A DNA stretch of 64,000 bases from Allomuricauda sp. F6463D. GTDB lineage: Bacteria > Bacteroidota > Bacteroidia > Flavobacteriales > Flavobacteriaceae. The translations under genes and the position numbers were made by a program. Each line of letters begins with the position of its first letter. The first letter of the stretch is position 1. Below, piece by piece: positions 1-8,434 of this stretch. The notes under the pieces were generated by a model. The model was not told the DNA's origin. It searched no databases and saw only the letters and a program-made list of their open reading frames with translations. Location of the stretch: assembly GCF_023015965.1 (NCBI RefSeq), contig NZ_JALKAN010000001.1, positions 682,001 to 746,000 on the forward strand. The letters run 5' to 3'.

Positions 1-54
1 ACCCTTAAGGCTTTTGATGCACAGGTACAAAAACTGAACAGTATTGTGCAGTAA
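1..54 (+). CDS. C-terminal end of a gene cut by the window edge
   Basis: An open frame enters from the left edge and ends at TAA 52-54, giving a 17-residue tail (TLKAFDAQVQKLNSIVQ) that looks helical. The terminator just downstream (75-114) supports this being the true end of a gene. The product cannot be identified from so little. Confidence 0.55.
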   Translation, partial: TLKAFDAQVQKLNSIVQ

Positions 55-74
55 TTAATGTATCACTAAAAAGT

Positions 75-114
75 AAAACCGCCTCTTGCATTAAATTGTG
101 AGGGGCGGTTTTTT
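75..114 (+). terminator. Rho-independent terminator
   Basis: The arm AAAACCGCC (75-83) pairs with GGCGGTTTT (104-112), is extended inward by two pairs, and runs into a T tract. It closes the transcript of the gene ending at 54. Confidence 0.8.
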
Positions 115-191
115 ATGCCCAAAGGGCATTTTTGTTTTTTTCACGGGCATGGACTACCTTTCCCAAACCCAAAAACAACAACACACCTACC

Positions 192-812
192 ATGAACGTA
201 CGGCTTACCCAAGAACAAAAGATAAAAGTGCTCAACTCCGCGGACATATATGCGATCATGCAGCAGGTATTGCTTCGCGAAAACAAGATACGCCGCAACC
301 AAGAGCATTTTTGGGTGGTGGGTCTTAACCACAACAACAAAATATTGTTTGTGGAACTTATTGGCCTTGGGGCCAGCAACCGCGTAAATGCCGAACCACC
401 CGATGTGTTTCGAATGGCGATCTACAAACTGGCAAGCAAGCTCATCTTGGTGCACAACCACCCCAGCGGTACGCACGAAGTGACCGATGCCGATATTACC
501 TTTACCGACCACATGCTGAAAGTGGGGAAATTGATCAAAGTGGAGGTGCTGGACCATTTGGTGATTACCGAAACCAATTACACCAGTTTTGCCGACCAAG
601 GCGTAATGGACGAACTCCAAAAAAGCGGCCTGTTTGAAATTATGGGGCCCGAAAAGCAAGAACTGGAACAGTTTAAAATTGATACGGAGAAAAAGCGGGC
701 CGAAAAGGAAAAGGCCAAAGCTATTGCTAAGTCCTTAAAAGAGAGCGGTATGTCGGATGCCGACATTAAAAAGCACACGGGATTGAGTTTGAAGGTGATT
801 GGGGGGATTTAG
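192..812 (+). CDS. RadC-like JAB/MPN+ domain protein
   Basis: A 206-residue protein of the RadC/JAB fold. The JAMM metal-binding set is complete: Glu55 in the strand ILFVELIG, the HNHPSG motif (His88, His90) and Asp101 at the usual spacing. The family is widespread; RadC itself has no settled enzymatic role, and stand-alone JAB proteins are frequent on Bacteroidota mobile islands. The C-terminal 50 residues are charged helix followed by a short helix-turn-helix-like tail. An upstream ATG at 132 is in frame, but conserved sequence begins at the ATG at 192, so I use that start. It converges on the reverse transcriptase gene. Confidence 0.85.
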   Translation: MNVRLTQEQKIKVLNSADIYAIMQQVLLRENKIRRNQEHFWVVGLNHNNKILFVELIGLGASNRVNAEPPDVFRMAIYKLASKLILVHNHPSGTHEVTDADITFTDHMLKVGKLIKVEVLDHLVITETNYTSFADQGVMDELQKSGLFEIMGPEKQELEQFKIDTEKKRAEKEKAKAIAKSLKESGMSDADIKKHTGLSLKVIGGI

Positions 813-842
813 TTGTTTTAAATAATCCAATTTGGCATAACA

Positions 843-2621
843 TTAATCTTTACTAATAAATTGATAGTAACTAAATGGTTTGCCATAATAAATGTTTCTT
901 CGATGCTTTGGAATTTTATCCTGTTTCAATTTCTTCTTTTTCAAATAACGAAGTTCTCTTTTTAAATAGGATATTTGCTGCTCTCTTTTTTTATCTAATA
1001 GCTTAAGTTGTTTTGACACTATCTTATTATTTTTCAAGACTCTAAAACCGTTGATCCAGCACAAACCTTGGTTAATATTATTCTGGTAATTGTATAGTTC
1101 TACTCTACCAACTGACATAGACATTAATCTTTGTTGATGGCTATATATAATTTGTTGTTTACTCTTTCTTGAAAACTTATTTATATTTTTCAAGCTTCTA
1201 TTCTTATCCATTCCCAAAGCATGTAAAACCCGTTGGGTTTCGTTACGTTGCTTTTTTATTTCTTTTTGAATTGAAGATTTCCTAACCCTAATTTTTCCTT
1301 TATAATTTATTTGATATCCAACAAAAGACAACCATGGCACATTTAAAACACCTTCATTTGGATTAGACCAAAAATATGGCTCCTTAGACTTAATCTTTTT
1401 GCTCCAGAAAGCTTTGGGATTTTTTTTATAATCTTTAAATTGCTTATGAGGGTGATACAACAAAAAGTTACTATGAATACCCTTTTTATAAACCTCTAGT
1501 CGATTTTTACATACAAGTTTATCTGTGTGGGCTAAAACCATATCATCACAATAGCGCACATATAATAAATCCTTGTCTATATCCAAAACATCCTTATCAA
1601 CCTCATTTAAAATCAAATTTGAAATAAAGCATGAAACCGCATTACCTTGTGGCACACCAATTTTAAAGACATCGGTATAATTAATTCCAAAATTTGTTTT
1701 CAGTTCATTAGAAACCCAACCAAACTCTCCTGGAGGAACACCTCTTTTTTTAAAGAAAGTTGGATCATAGTTTTTTGGTAAAACATCTTTGTTAAATGAG
1801 TATGAGTCTAAAAACAAATTAAATAATCTTATTGCCTTTGATGAAAAATAATGACCTTCTGATTTAAGTTGTGCCACCCTTTTGCGGAAAATTCCCTCCA
1901 AATGAACATGTTGAACCGTATCGAAAAATTTTTGAATATCACATTCTGCCACCCACAATTTCTTATGTCTTTTCCTATAGTTTAAAATTTTAAGAATCGA
2001 ATCGTGATGATTTGGTATTTTACCTTTTTTTCGAGACCTAAAAGCAAATGAGCAATCAAGAAATATATTATCGAATTTAATGGTAAGGTATCTGGCAAAG
2101 GCCGAAGTGATAATTTTATCTTCGAGAGAATATTTTGTTATTGGTCTGTAGATAAATTTATTCTTCTCAACTGACTTTAACAAAGGGTAAATTTCTGGCT
2201 TAGCTAAACTAAATGAATTGGTTTCTACATTTTCTACAATGCCCCTAATTTTTTTGCAAAATTCCAACAAGTTTACATACCAGTCTTCAGGTGTTTTACC
2301 CTTTTTGGTTACCCAATATTTTTCATCAACATAAGATTTCCAAATTCTTTGCTGATTTTTCTCTATACTATCATTGAATTTATTCGGATGACTTCTTTCC
2401 TTTTGACTCAATTTTTTCCATTTTCGCCTAGATGGTAAAATGGATTGGAGTAAGATTAAATCAGAATCTTTTGAAGAAATTTCAATTTTATTAGTTCTTT
2501 GATGAAGACTTATATCCCTAGTCATATGCGTTTTATGTCTTTTATGGGATATCCTAGCTCTATACTTACAGAGCATTCTGATTATTGATTGGTCTGAATA
2601 GAAATTAATTAAATCATCCAT
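843..2621 (-). CDS. Reverse transcriptase (RNA-directed DNA polymerase), retron/UG-like
   Basis: A 592-residue reverse transcriptase. The finger/palm motifs are clear: RPI...EDKII near residue 160, motif A with catalytic Asp in CDIQKFFD (about 227-234), motif B GVPQGNAVS (about 322-330) and motif C YCDD (about 357-360), followed by FVGY and a basic C-terminal region. It lacks the LPQGAPTSP form of motif B usual in retrons and carries no maturase or HNH domain I recognise, so it fits the mixed UG/defence RT class better. An in-frame ATG exists at 2723, but the start at 2621 is preferred: the stretch 2629-2837 behaves as a structured RNA closed by a 12-bp inverted repeat that ends 7 nt before this ATG. 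The exact subclass is unknown. Confidence 0.88.
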   Translation of the reverse strand: MDDLINFYSDQSIIRMLCKYRARISHKRHKTHMTRDISLHQRTNKIEISSKDSDLILLQSILPSRRKWKKLSQKERSHPNKFNDSIEKNQQRIWKSYVDEKYWVTKKGKTPEDWYVNLLEFCKKIRGIVENVETNSFSLAKPEIYPLLKSVEKNKFIYRPITKYSLEDKIITSAFARYLTIKFDNIFLDCSFAFRSRKKGKIPNHHDSILKILNYRKRHKKLWVAECDIQKFFDTVQHVHLEGIFRKRVAQLKSEGHYFSSKAIRLFNLFLDSYSFNKDVLPKNYDPTFFKKRGVPPGEFGWVSNELKTNFGINYTDVFKIGVPQGNAVSCFISNLILNEVDKDVLDIDKDLLYVRYCDDMVLAHTDKLVCKNRLEVYKKGIHSNFLLYHPHKQFKDYKKNPKAFWSKKIKSKEPYFWSNPNEGVLNVPWLSFVGYQINYKGKIRVRKSSIQKEIKKQRNETQRVLHALGMDKNRSLKNINKFSRKSKQQIIYSHQQRLMSMSVGRVELYNYQNNINQGLCWINGFRVLKNNKIVSKQLKLLDKKREQQISYLKRELRYLKKKKLKQDKIPKHRRNIYYGKPFSYYQFISKD

Positions 2622-2628
2622 AAGTAAA

Positions 2629-2837
2629 TAAGGCGTAGACGTAAAAAATCTATATGATTGAGATACATAGCTGCATACAAATACAGCTGAGACCATTAGC
2701 ATCAGGATTATCGGGCCTCGCAAATTTTTTCGGTACTTTCTGTAAAACTAATTTTATCATACACGCACCTAGAGATATTTCATCTCACACCTGTTCAATA
2801 TAATGGAGACATAAGTCCCACTCTTGTCTACGCCTTA
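2629..2837 (-). ncRNA. Putative retron-like (msr-msd type) non-coding RNA upstream of the reverse transcriptase
   Basis: Read on the minus strand, the ~209-nt region starts with TAAGGCGTAGAC (2837-2826) and ends with its perfect reverse complement GTCTACGCCTTA (2640-2629). The reverse transcriptase ATG follows after 7 nt. This is the a1/a2 layout of retrons, where paired ends enclose msr and msd. Internal hairpins can be drawn: GGGAC/GTCTC, GAGAT/ATCTC, GAGGCC/GGTCTC and AGCTG/CAGCT. An AATATTTG resembling the Bacteroidota -7 element lies about five bases before the a1 arm. The structure is read directly; its reverse transcription is inferred. DRT-type systems also place a template RNA here. 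Confidence 0.6.
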
Positions 2838-2886
2838 ATTCAAATATTTTATATTTATTATTCTTTTTACTAATCCAAAATAATAC

Positions 2887-3849
2887 ATGAAAGTTTCAAG
2901 ATTCAGTAGTATTTATAATACCGACAATCCTATTCAAACTGATTTGCAGGGGGAGTTAATGGATATCAAGAACGGAAAATACAAAAATTTAATTAACAAT
3001 TGTAGATATTATACTTCTATTGGTGATTACGATTCTTACAAATCATTAAAAGTTAAATTACCTATCGTTACATTTTGTGGAACTTTTGAAAATGGTCGAA
3101 AACTCGAAAATTTAGTCTCTTACAATGGATTAATGATTTTAGATATTGATGATCTTGAAATTAAGGAAGTCGAAAACCTGAAAGGTCTTATTTGTAAGGA
3201 CAAATTTGTTTATGCTTTATGGCGATCCCCTTCGGGAATGGGTTTAAAGGCTTTAATAAAAGTTTCAGATGACCCTAATTTCCATAAGTCAAGTTTCCGT
3301 TCCTTGCAAGATTACTTCCAAAAAAAATATAAAATTGAACTGGACAAAAGTGGAAGTGATATAACAAGACTTTGCTTTGTGTCTTGGGATAAAGATTTGT
3401 ATCTAAATGAATCTTCTGAAGTTTATTTGGATAAAATTATTGAAACTGAAAGCTCAATAGAAAAACTCCCTAAAGAAAAAGTTCATACCTCATTGACAAA
3501 AAGTGCATTTGCAACCGAGGGTTTAAACAAGCCTGAGCATAGAAAAATGATTCAATTGGTAATAAAATATATTAAAAGAAAAGATATATCTATTACAGAA
3601 ACATTCGACAAATGGTTCAGAGTCGCATTGGGAATTTCAAACACTTTCAGTTATGATTTAGGAGAAAAATACTTTTTACAAATTTGTGAACTGGACAAAG
3701 AAAAACACAGTGAAATTGAAAGTGTGAATATTTTAAAATACTGTTACAATAATCGTAAAATTCAATTACCGGGTTCAGTTAGCTTAGGCACAATTGTTTT
3801 TTATGCTAAAGAAAAAGGCTTTGTAACAAAAAAAAATAAGCACACCTAA
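2887..3849 (+). CDS. BT4734/BF3469-type (VirE N-terminal) protein with PriCT-2 domain
   Basis: A 320-residue protein. The first ~190 residues match the BT4734-like/VirE N-terminal family (YNGLMILDIDDL..., then ALWRSPSGMGLKALIKV). Residues ~215-310 resemble the primase C-terminal PriCT-2 domain (KYIKRKDISITETFDKWFRV...). In many Bacteroidota mobile elements these two precede a DUF3987 helicase; here the protein stops after PriCT-2, so it is a short form or a truncated replication protein. It diverges from the reverse transcriptase gene, and the putative non-coding RNA lies between them. Function is inferred to be DNA replication or priming on a mobile element. Confidence 0.72.
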   Translation: MKVSRFSSIYNTDNPIQTDLQGELMDIKNGKYKNLINNCRYYTSIGDYDSYKSLKVKLPIVTFCGTFENGRKLENLVSYNGLMILDIDDLEIKEVENLKGLICKDKFVYALWRSPSGMGLKALIKVSDDPNFHKSSFRSLQDYFQKKYKIELDKSGSDITRLCFVSWDKDLYLNESSEVYLDKIIETESSIEKLPKEKVHTSLTKSAFATEGLNKPEHRKMIQLVIKYIKRKDISITETFDKWFRVALGISNTFSYDLGEKYFLQICELDKEKHSEIESVNILKYCYNNRKIQLPGSVSLGTIVFYAKEKGFVTKKNKHT

Positions 3850-3853
3850 AGAC

Positions 3854-4234
3854 CTATAAAAATTCTATAATATTAAATATTCTCCCCAACAACTCCTCCG
3901 CCATTTCTGGGTCCAATCCATAATCCCGTAGACTGCCCACAGGGTTTTTAAAGCTCAGTTGGGTGGTTTGGGCATCAATTTCTTGTAGTACCAGTTTTAA
4001 GGGGATATCGTTTATGGCCAAGGGGTCGTTCTCCATAATCTGGGCAATGTATTTGGGCTCAAAAAAGAGCAATTGTCGCAGTTGGGGTATGGCTACGCCT
4101 TGTTTGGCCACAATGGCTTGGGTGTCTATCTCGTGCAAAAGCAAAAAACCGTGCGCTACAATGCGTTTTTTCAATGTGTTGTACACCTGCCCGAAGGGCT
4201 GTTGCAAGGTTTGGTGGTTTACATTTGTTTTCAT
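3854..4234 (-). CDS. DUF302 family protein
   Basis: A 126-residue cytosolic protein with the DUF302 pattern: an N-terminal YNTLKKRIVAHGFLLLHEID helix, a central FFEPKYIAQIMENDP segment and a final PLKLVLQEID strand. The family is small, common and uncharacterised biochemically. No signal peptide is visible. It stops 5 nt from the end of the convergent primase-type gene, so it probably marks the return to the resident chromosome. The 236 bases upstream, to the terminator at 4471, contain no gene. Confidence 0.75.
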   Translation of the reverse strand: MKTNVNHQTLQQPFGQVYNTLKKRIVAHGFLLLHEIDTQAIVAKQGVAIPQLRQLLFFEPKYIAQIMENDPLAINDIPLKLVLQEIDAQTTQLSFKNPVGSLRDYGLDPEMAEELLGRIFNIIEFL

Positions 4235-4470
4235 TCCAATACAAATTACATTATGACGGCATGAAGATAGCTCACTGGGTTACCTTAAGTTTTCAGCTAG
4301 ATGTCTATAATGTTCTTAAAACACAATTCTTGTTGTGTTCATCATCACACAGTACGAAGGTATGCATCAAATTTTATTTGGTTTCTTCTTATATATCAAA
4401 TTTATGGAACAACATTTCGGTACTACCATAAATTGAAAAAGCTCACCAACAAAGGTCCATATTTATACAT

Positions 4471-4500
4471 AAAAAAAGGGAAGACCCTAAGGCCTCCCCT
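4471..4500 (-). terminator. Terminator of the large BNR protein gene
   Basis: On the minus strand GGGGAGGCC-TTAG-GGTCTTCCC forms a stem with internal mismatches, followed by a run of seven T. It lies 27 nt after the stop at 4527. Confidence 0.7.
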
Positions 4501-4526
4501 GCTAAACACTATTCAACAACAAATTT

Positions 4527-7500
4527 TTAAGGCAAGTACAGTTCTGGTAATCCCGAATTTTTAATAAGGGTATTTACAGCAGCAACATCTTGCGTTTTAA
4601 TTTTTTGTAGGTCGGATTTTAATCCGCTCCATACGTTTAGGTAATCACGAGATACATCGCGAACACCTTGGGTAACTGGTAGGTTACCTCTACCAATACC
4701 GCTCATAAAGCTTTTAAACTTGACCAGTAGGCGTGCTTCGAACATATAATTGTTCTGTGATGTACGCAGTTCTTTTTGCAAAATTTCAGCAATCCAAGCC
4801 TCAATGGTATCATCAAGTTCCTTGCCTTTGGCTTGTAGTTCGGGTGAGGTAGTCTCTCCCAGTACAAAATCCAACTGCTGCTGAACTTTTCTAAGGTCAC
4901 GTACTCCTTTTGCCATTTCGGTGGCACCTTTATATATAGATTTAAAAATACCATCGCGCTCTACGTAAGCAGCTTCCACGTTGTCCACACTTTTCTTAAT
5001 ACGTGGATCAATAGTAATGGCGAAATCTTGGGTTTGGGTAAAATCACCGATAGTGAGTTTTACTTTATAGTTTCCAGGAGCGGCATCATAGGCACTAAGT
5101 CCTCCACGGCTGGTTGCCGTAATTTCCTTGAGGCAATCAATAGTACCAATTTTCATGTTCCACTGATAGCGGTGTGCACCTGCACTACGCTTTAACTGAG
5201 GCTTTTTAAAGGCATCGCATTCGGTTTTTGGAGCATCGGTATACTCCGAATATACCAATTCGCCTTTGCTATTAGTGATTTCAATCGACATAGGGGCATC
5301 TTTGGATACCTCTTTATTGAGCACATAATTGATTTGAAGTCCACTAGGTGGATTCTGTCCCGGAGTATTTCTGGTAGAGTAAGCTATTCCAAGTGGTGAA
5401 TGGGTATCTTGTGGTTTGTACAAATAGTATTCTGCCTTGGCCACCTCATCGGAAACTTGATGTAATGGGGTTAGATCATCCAATATCCAAATGGCACGTC
5501 CTTGGGTGGTCACTACCAAATCATTACGCTGAACCCTCATATCCGTAATGGGCACTTCGGGAAGGTTGTTTTGCAATGGCATCCACAATTCACCATCATT
5601 AAAGGAAACAAATACTCCCGTTTCTGTTCCTAAATAAAGTAATCCTTTACGTTCCGGGTCTTCACGAATGGTACGAGCAAACGTATTACCTGGGATTCCG
5701 TTCACGATTTTTTTCCAAGAAGCTCCGTAATCGGTAGTCTTATATACCTCTGGTGTAAAATTGTTCATTTTATATCCTGCCATGGCAAAATAAGCTGTAG
5801 CTGGATCATGTGGAGAAGGCTCCACTACATTGATGATACCTTCTTTTAATCCTTTAGGCGTAATATTGGTCCATGTTCCTCCTCCATCTTGGGTTAGATG
5901 TACCAGACCACAATCCGATCCTACCCAGACTACCCCTTCTTTAATGGGAGATTCCTCAATATTGAAAAGGTTATTATAGCTTTCTGCCGTAATCTGCTCA
6001 TTGGAGATTGGCATTCCACCCTTTCCTTGGTGGTCTTTATTGTTTCTTGTTAAATCTTCACTGATGGTCTCCCAAGTCACACCTCTATCCGTTGATTTCA
6101 TTACATATTGTGAACCGTAATAAATAACATTTGGGTTATGGGGTGATACGATAACAGGTCCGTTCCAGTTAGCACGAAGTTTTAAGTTTTTTGGTTGTTC
6201 TCCACTAATACGCTCCGGATAAGGACGAACCATCCGTGTATTGTCAATATCACGATCCCATTCCACAAAATTGCTGGCAAAGTAGGTTGAGTATACGTAA
6301 CGAGGGTTATCTTTATCTAACGCTACGGTGGATGATTCACCGGCACGCATAATGTCCCAGTGCATTTGTCCTATTCCTCTATCCATGGCACGGCTATCAA
6401 TGGCAATAGTACTATTGTCCTGCTGACCGGAATATATCCGGTATGGATAGCCATTATCCGTAAGGGCCCTGTAGAACTGTCCGGTTGGCTGATTATAGAT
6501 TGAAGACCATGTTTTACCACCATTATAAGTGACTGCTGCTCCCCCATCGTTACCGTTGATCATTATATTACTGTCGTTGGGGTTGATCCACATATCGTGA
6601 TGATCTACGTGTGTTCCTTGCATTCCGGTGTAGGTTTTACCACCATCAATGGACTTCATCGCCCAACTGTTCAATACCCAAATTTCATCTTCATCATTGG
6701 GATCAGCAATAATATGCATGTAATACCAAGCACGTGCATAGGTAGTTGGGTCGTTGGTTACTTGCTTAAATGTCTCTCCTGCATCATTGGAACGGTAAAC
6801 ACCACCTTCTCTTTCAAAAGCTTCAATAGCCAAATAAACCACGTTAGGGTTTGCAGGAGAAATATCAACTCCCATTTTTCCCTTCAAGTTTGGTAGCCCC
6901 TTCGTAATCTCCTTCCAATTTTCACCTCCATCTGTGGTTTTAAAAACCTTACTTCCAGGTCCACCACTCTGTACCACCCAAGGCTTTCTTTGAAAGTCCC
7001 AAGAAGTTATCATCATAAAATCCGGGTCGCTATCACTTACAGAAATTTCAGCTATTCCCGAATGGTCGTTCACATAAAGGATTTTCTCCCAAGTTTCCCC
7101 ACCATCGTTGGTAAGATAGAGTCCTCTATGCTCGTCTGCACCCCATGGATTTCCCTGTGCGGCTACATAAACTTTATTAGGATCCTTAGGATGTACAAAA
7201 ACTGCCCCAATATGCCTAGTAGCCTCTAAACCAATGTGCTTCCAAGTTTTTCCGGCATCGGTAGATTTGTACATACCGTCGCCATGCGAGGTTTTTACAC
7301 CACGAATAGGCGATTCACCTGTACCCACATAAATGATGTTATGATCGGATGGAGCTACTGAAATATCCCCAATCCCTGTTGTATTAAAATAACCATCTGA
7401 AATATTGTTCCATGTTTCGCCCCCGTCGGTTGTTTTCCATACTCCACCCCCAGTAGCACCCATGTAATAGGTGAAAATATCATCTGGTAAGCCCTCAACG

Positions 7501-7655
7501 GTTGTTACCCTTCCTCCTCGAAAGGGACCAATGTTTCGGTAAGACATGGATTCGTACAATGTTTTGTTGATTGTTGGTCCGGATGCTTTTCGCTGACCGA
7601 AACTACTAATCACTATTCCCAGGCTTACGAACCATAGGAGTGCAAATTTTTTCAT
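4527..7655 (-). CDS. Secreted BNR/VPS10-like beta-propeller protein
   Basis: A 1042-residue exported protein with an N-terminal signal peptide (MKKFALLWFVSLGIVISSFG). Repeated Asp-box/BNR elements of the S-x-D-x-G-x-T-W type (TTDGGETW, STDAGKTW, TNDGGETW, STDRGVTW) run over the first ~720 residues and predict sortilin/VPS10-like propellers. The last ~300 residues form a separate domain ending in helices. Flavobacterial genomes commonly annotate such proteins as glycosyl hydrolases, but no catalytic residues can be assigned from sequence. It is monocistronic, with a terminator at 4471-4500. The role is probably extracellular polymer binding or hydrolysis, which is inference. Confidence 0.82.
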   Translation of the reverse strand: MKKFALLWFVSLGIVISSFGQRKASGPTINKTLYESMSYRNIGPFRGGRVTTVEGLPDDIFTYYMGATGGGVWKTTDGGETWNNISDGYFNTTGIGDISVAPSDHNIIYVGTGESPIRGVKTSHGDGMYKSTDAGKTWKHIGLEATRHIGAVFVHPKDPNKVYVAAQGNPWGADEHRGLYLTNDGGETWEKILYVNDHSGIAEISVSDSDPDFMMITSWDFQRKPWVVQSGGPGSKVFKTTDGGENWKEITKGLPNLKGKMGVDISPANPNVVYLAIEAFEREGGVYRSNDAGETFKQVTNDPTTYARAWYYMHIIADPNDEDEIWVLNSWAMKSIDGGKTYTGMQGTHVDHHDMWINPNDSNIMINGNDGGAAVTYNGGKTWSSIYNQPTGQFYRALTDNGYPYRIYSGQQDNSTIAIDSRAMDRGIGQMHWDIMRAGESSTVALDKDNPRYVYSTYFASNFVEWDRDIDNTRMVRPYPERISGEQPKNLKLRANWNGPVIVSPHNPNVIYYGSQYVMKSTDRGVTWETISEDLTRNNKDHQGKGGMPISNEQITAESYNNLFNIEESPIKEGVVWVGSDCGLVHLTQDGGGTWTNITPKGLKEGIINVVEPSPHDPATAYFAMAGYKMNNFTPEVYKTTDYGASWKKIVNGIPGNTFARTIREDPERKGLLYLGTETGVFVSFNDGELWMPLQNNLPEVPITDMRVQRNDLVVTTQGRAIWILDDLTPLHQVSDEVAKAEYYLYKPQDTHSPLGIAYSTRNTPGQNPPSGLQINYVLNKEVSKDAPMSIEITNSKGELVYSEYTDAPKTECDAFKKPQLKRSAGAHRYQWNMKIGTIDCLKEITATSRGGLSAYDAAPGNYKVKLTIGDFTQTQDFAITIDPRIKKSVDNVEAAYVERDGIFKSIYKGATEMAKGVRDLRKVQQQLDFVLGETTSPELQAKGKELDDTIEAWIAEILQKELRTSQNNYMFEARLLVKFKSFMSGIGRGNLPVTQGVRDVSRDYLNVWSGLKSDLQKIKTQDVAAVNTLIKNSGLPELYLP

Positions 7656-7881
7656 GGATTTGTTGTTTAGATTTAATAAAGGCTTCTCATTAGTATAAAG
7701 TTGAGCAAAAAGTATAATAGGGTGACAAAAGATTAAACTTTTAGCAAATTTTCTATGGAATTGTAAAGAATCAAGAAACCTATCAATCCAAATGACCTAT
7801 ATATAAATCCAAAGGGTGTATTCGTCAATTGTGTGCGCAAAATAATTACGTATCGTGTAGCTTGTCGTAAAATTCAAGAAT

Positions 7882-8001
7882 ATGACTACACTCGAAACTA
7901 TAAACGCCTTACAGATATTTTGTTTGGTAGTACTGGGAATTATTATTTACATGGCCGGTTGGCTGTCCGGTGCCCACTGGGGGAAAAGAAACAAGGTTTA
8001 A
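7882..8001 (+). CDS. Small single-pass membrane protein (39 aa)
   Basis: A short frame encodes MTTLETINALQIFCLVVLGI and onward, with one predicted membrane helix (about residues 12-29) and a basic tail GKRNKV. The topology and codon usage look like a real gene, but there is no family match I can name. It stands alone in the 550-bp gap between the BNR gene and a decayed gene fragment. Confidence 0.4.
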   Translation: MTTLETINALQIFCLVVLGIIIYMAGWLSGAHWGKRNKV

Positions 8002-8051
8002 AGCAATAGTGAAATCGTATTGTCGTTTCCATACCAACCGAACCTACTTAA

Positions 8052-8429
8052 ACCTACGAGGCTATTTTTTGGAGTGATCCCAACATAAAACGCATTCTGG
8101 CTTATTTTGGCGACCAGCAGTTCACCGTAAGAATCGATAGACTGCGTACAGGTGAAATAAGATATCTCTGTTGGAACAAGAGCAACAGTATTTTAAAAAG
8201 GCCCAATTTGATATTAAGGCATGGAAAGGCAATTGAATCTACTAACGGCGACATGACCGAATTTATTTTTTACCACAAAGATTCAACATTTACCGTGGAA
8301 CACATTGTATCCAATACGGAAGAGGATGCCAACTACTTTTTTATTGAGGTTGCGGATAAGGACCAAAAAAAAAGTACTTGGAAAATGGAGCAAATGCCCA
8401 TTCCCAAGTACTTACAAGATTTTTCTTAA
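8052..8429 (+). pseudogene. Gene remnant lacking its N-terminus, uncharacterised protein
   Basis: The frame opens after a TAA at 8049-8051 and continues for 125 residues to TAA 8427-8429. The sequence is well-behaved protein (TYEAIFWSDPNIKRILAYFG..., ...VRIDRLRTGEIRYLCWNK..., ending PIPKYLQDFS), but no start codon precedes the conserved-looking part; the first ATG, at 8208, would discard 52 residues. The simplest reading is a gene that lost its 5' end by deletion or frameshift. A non-ATG start upstream is not excluded. No function is recognised. Confidence 0.5.
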
Positions 8430-8434
8430 TGCAA

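Noticed and set aside
843..2837. Diversity-generating retroelement
   Set aside because: No template/variable repeat pair with adenine-directed differences and no target gene with a C-type lectin fold is seen near the RT.
843..2880. Group II intron
   Set aside because: The RT lacks a recognisable maturase or endonuclease domain and I find no domain V/VI structure downstream of its stop.
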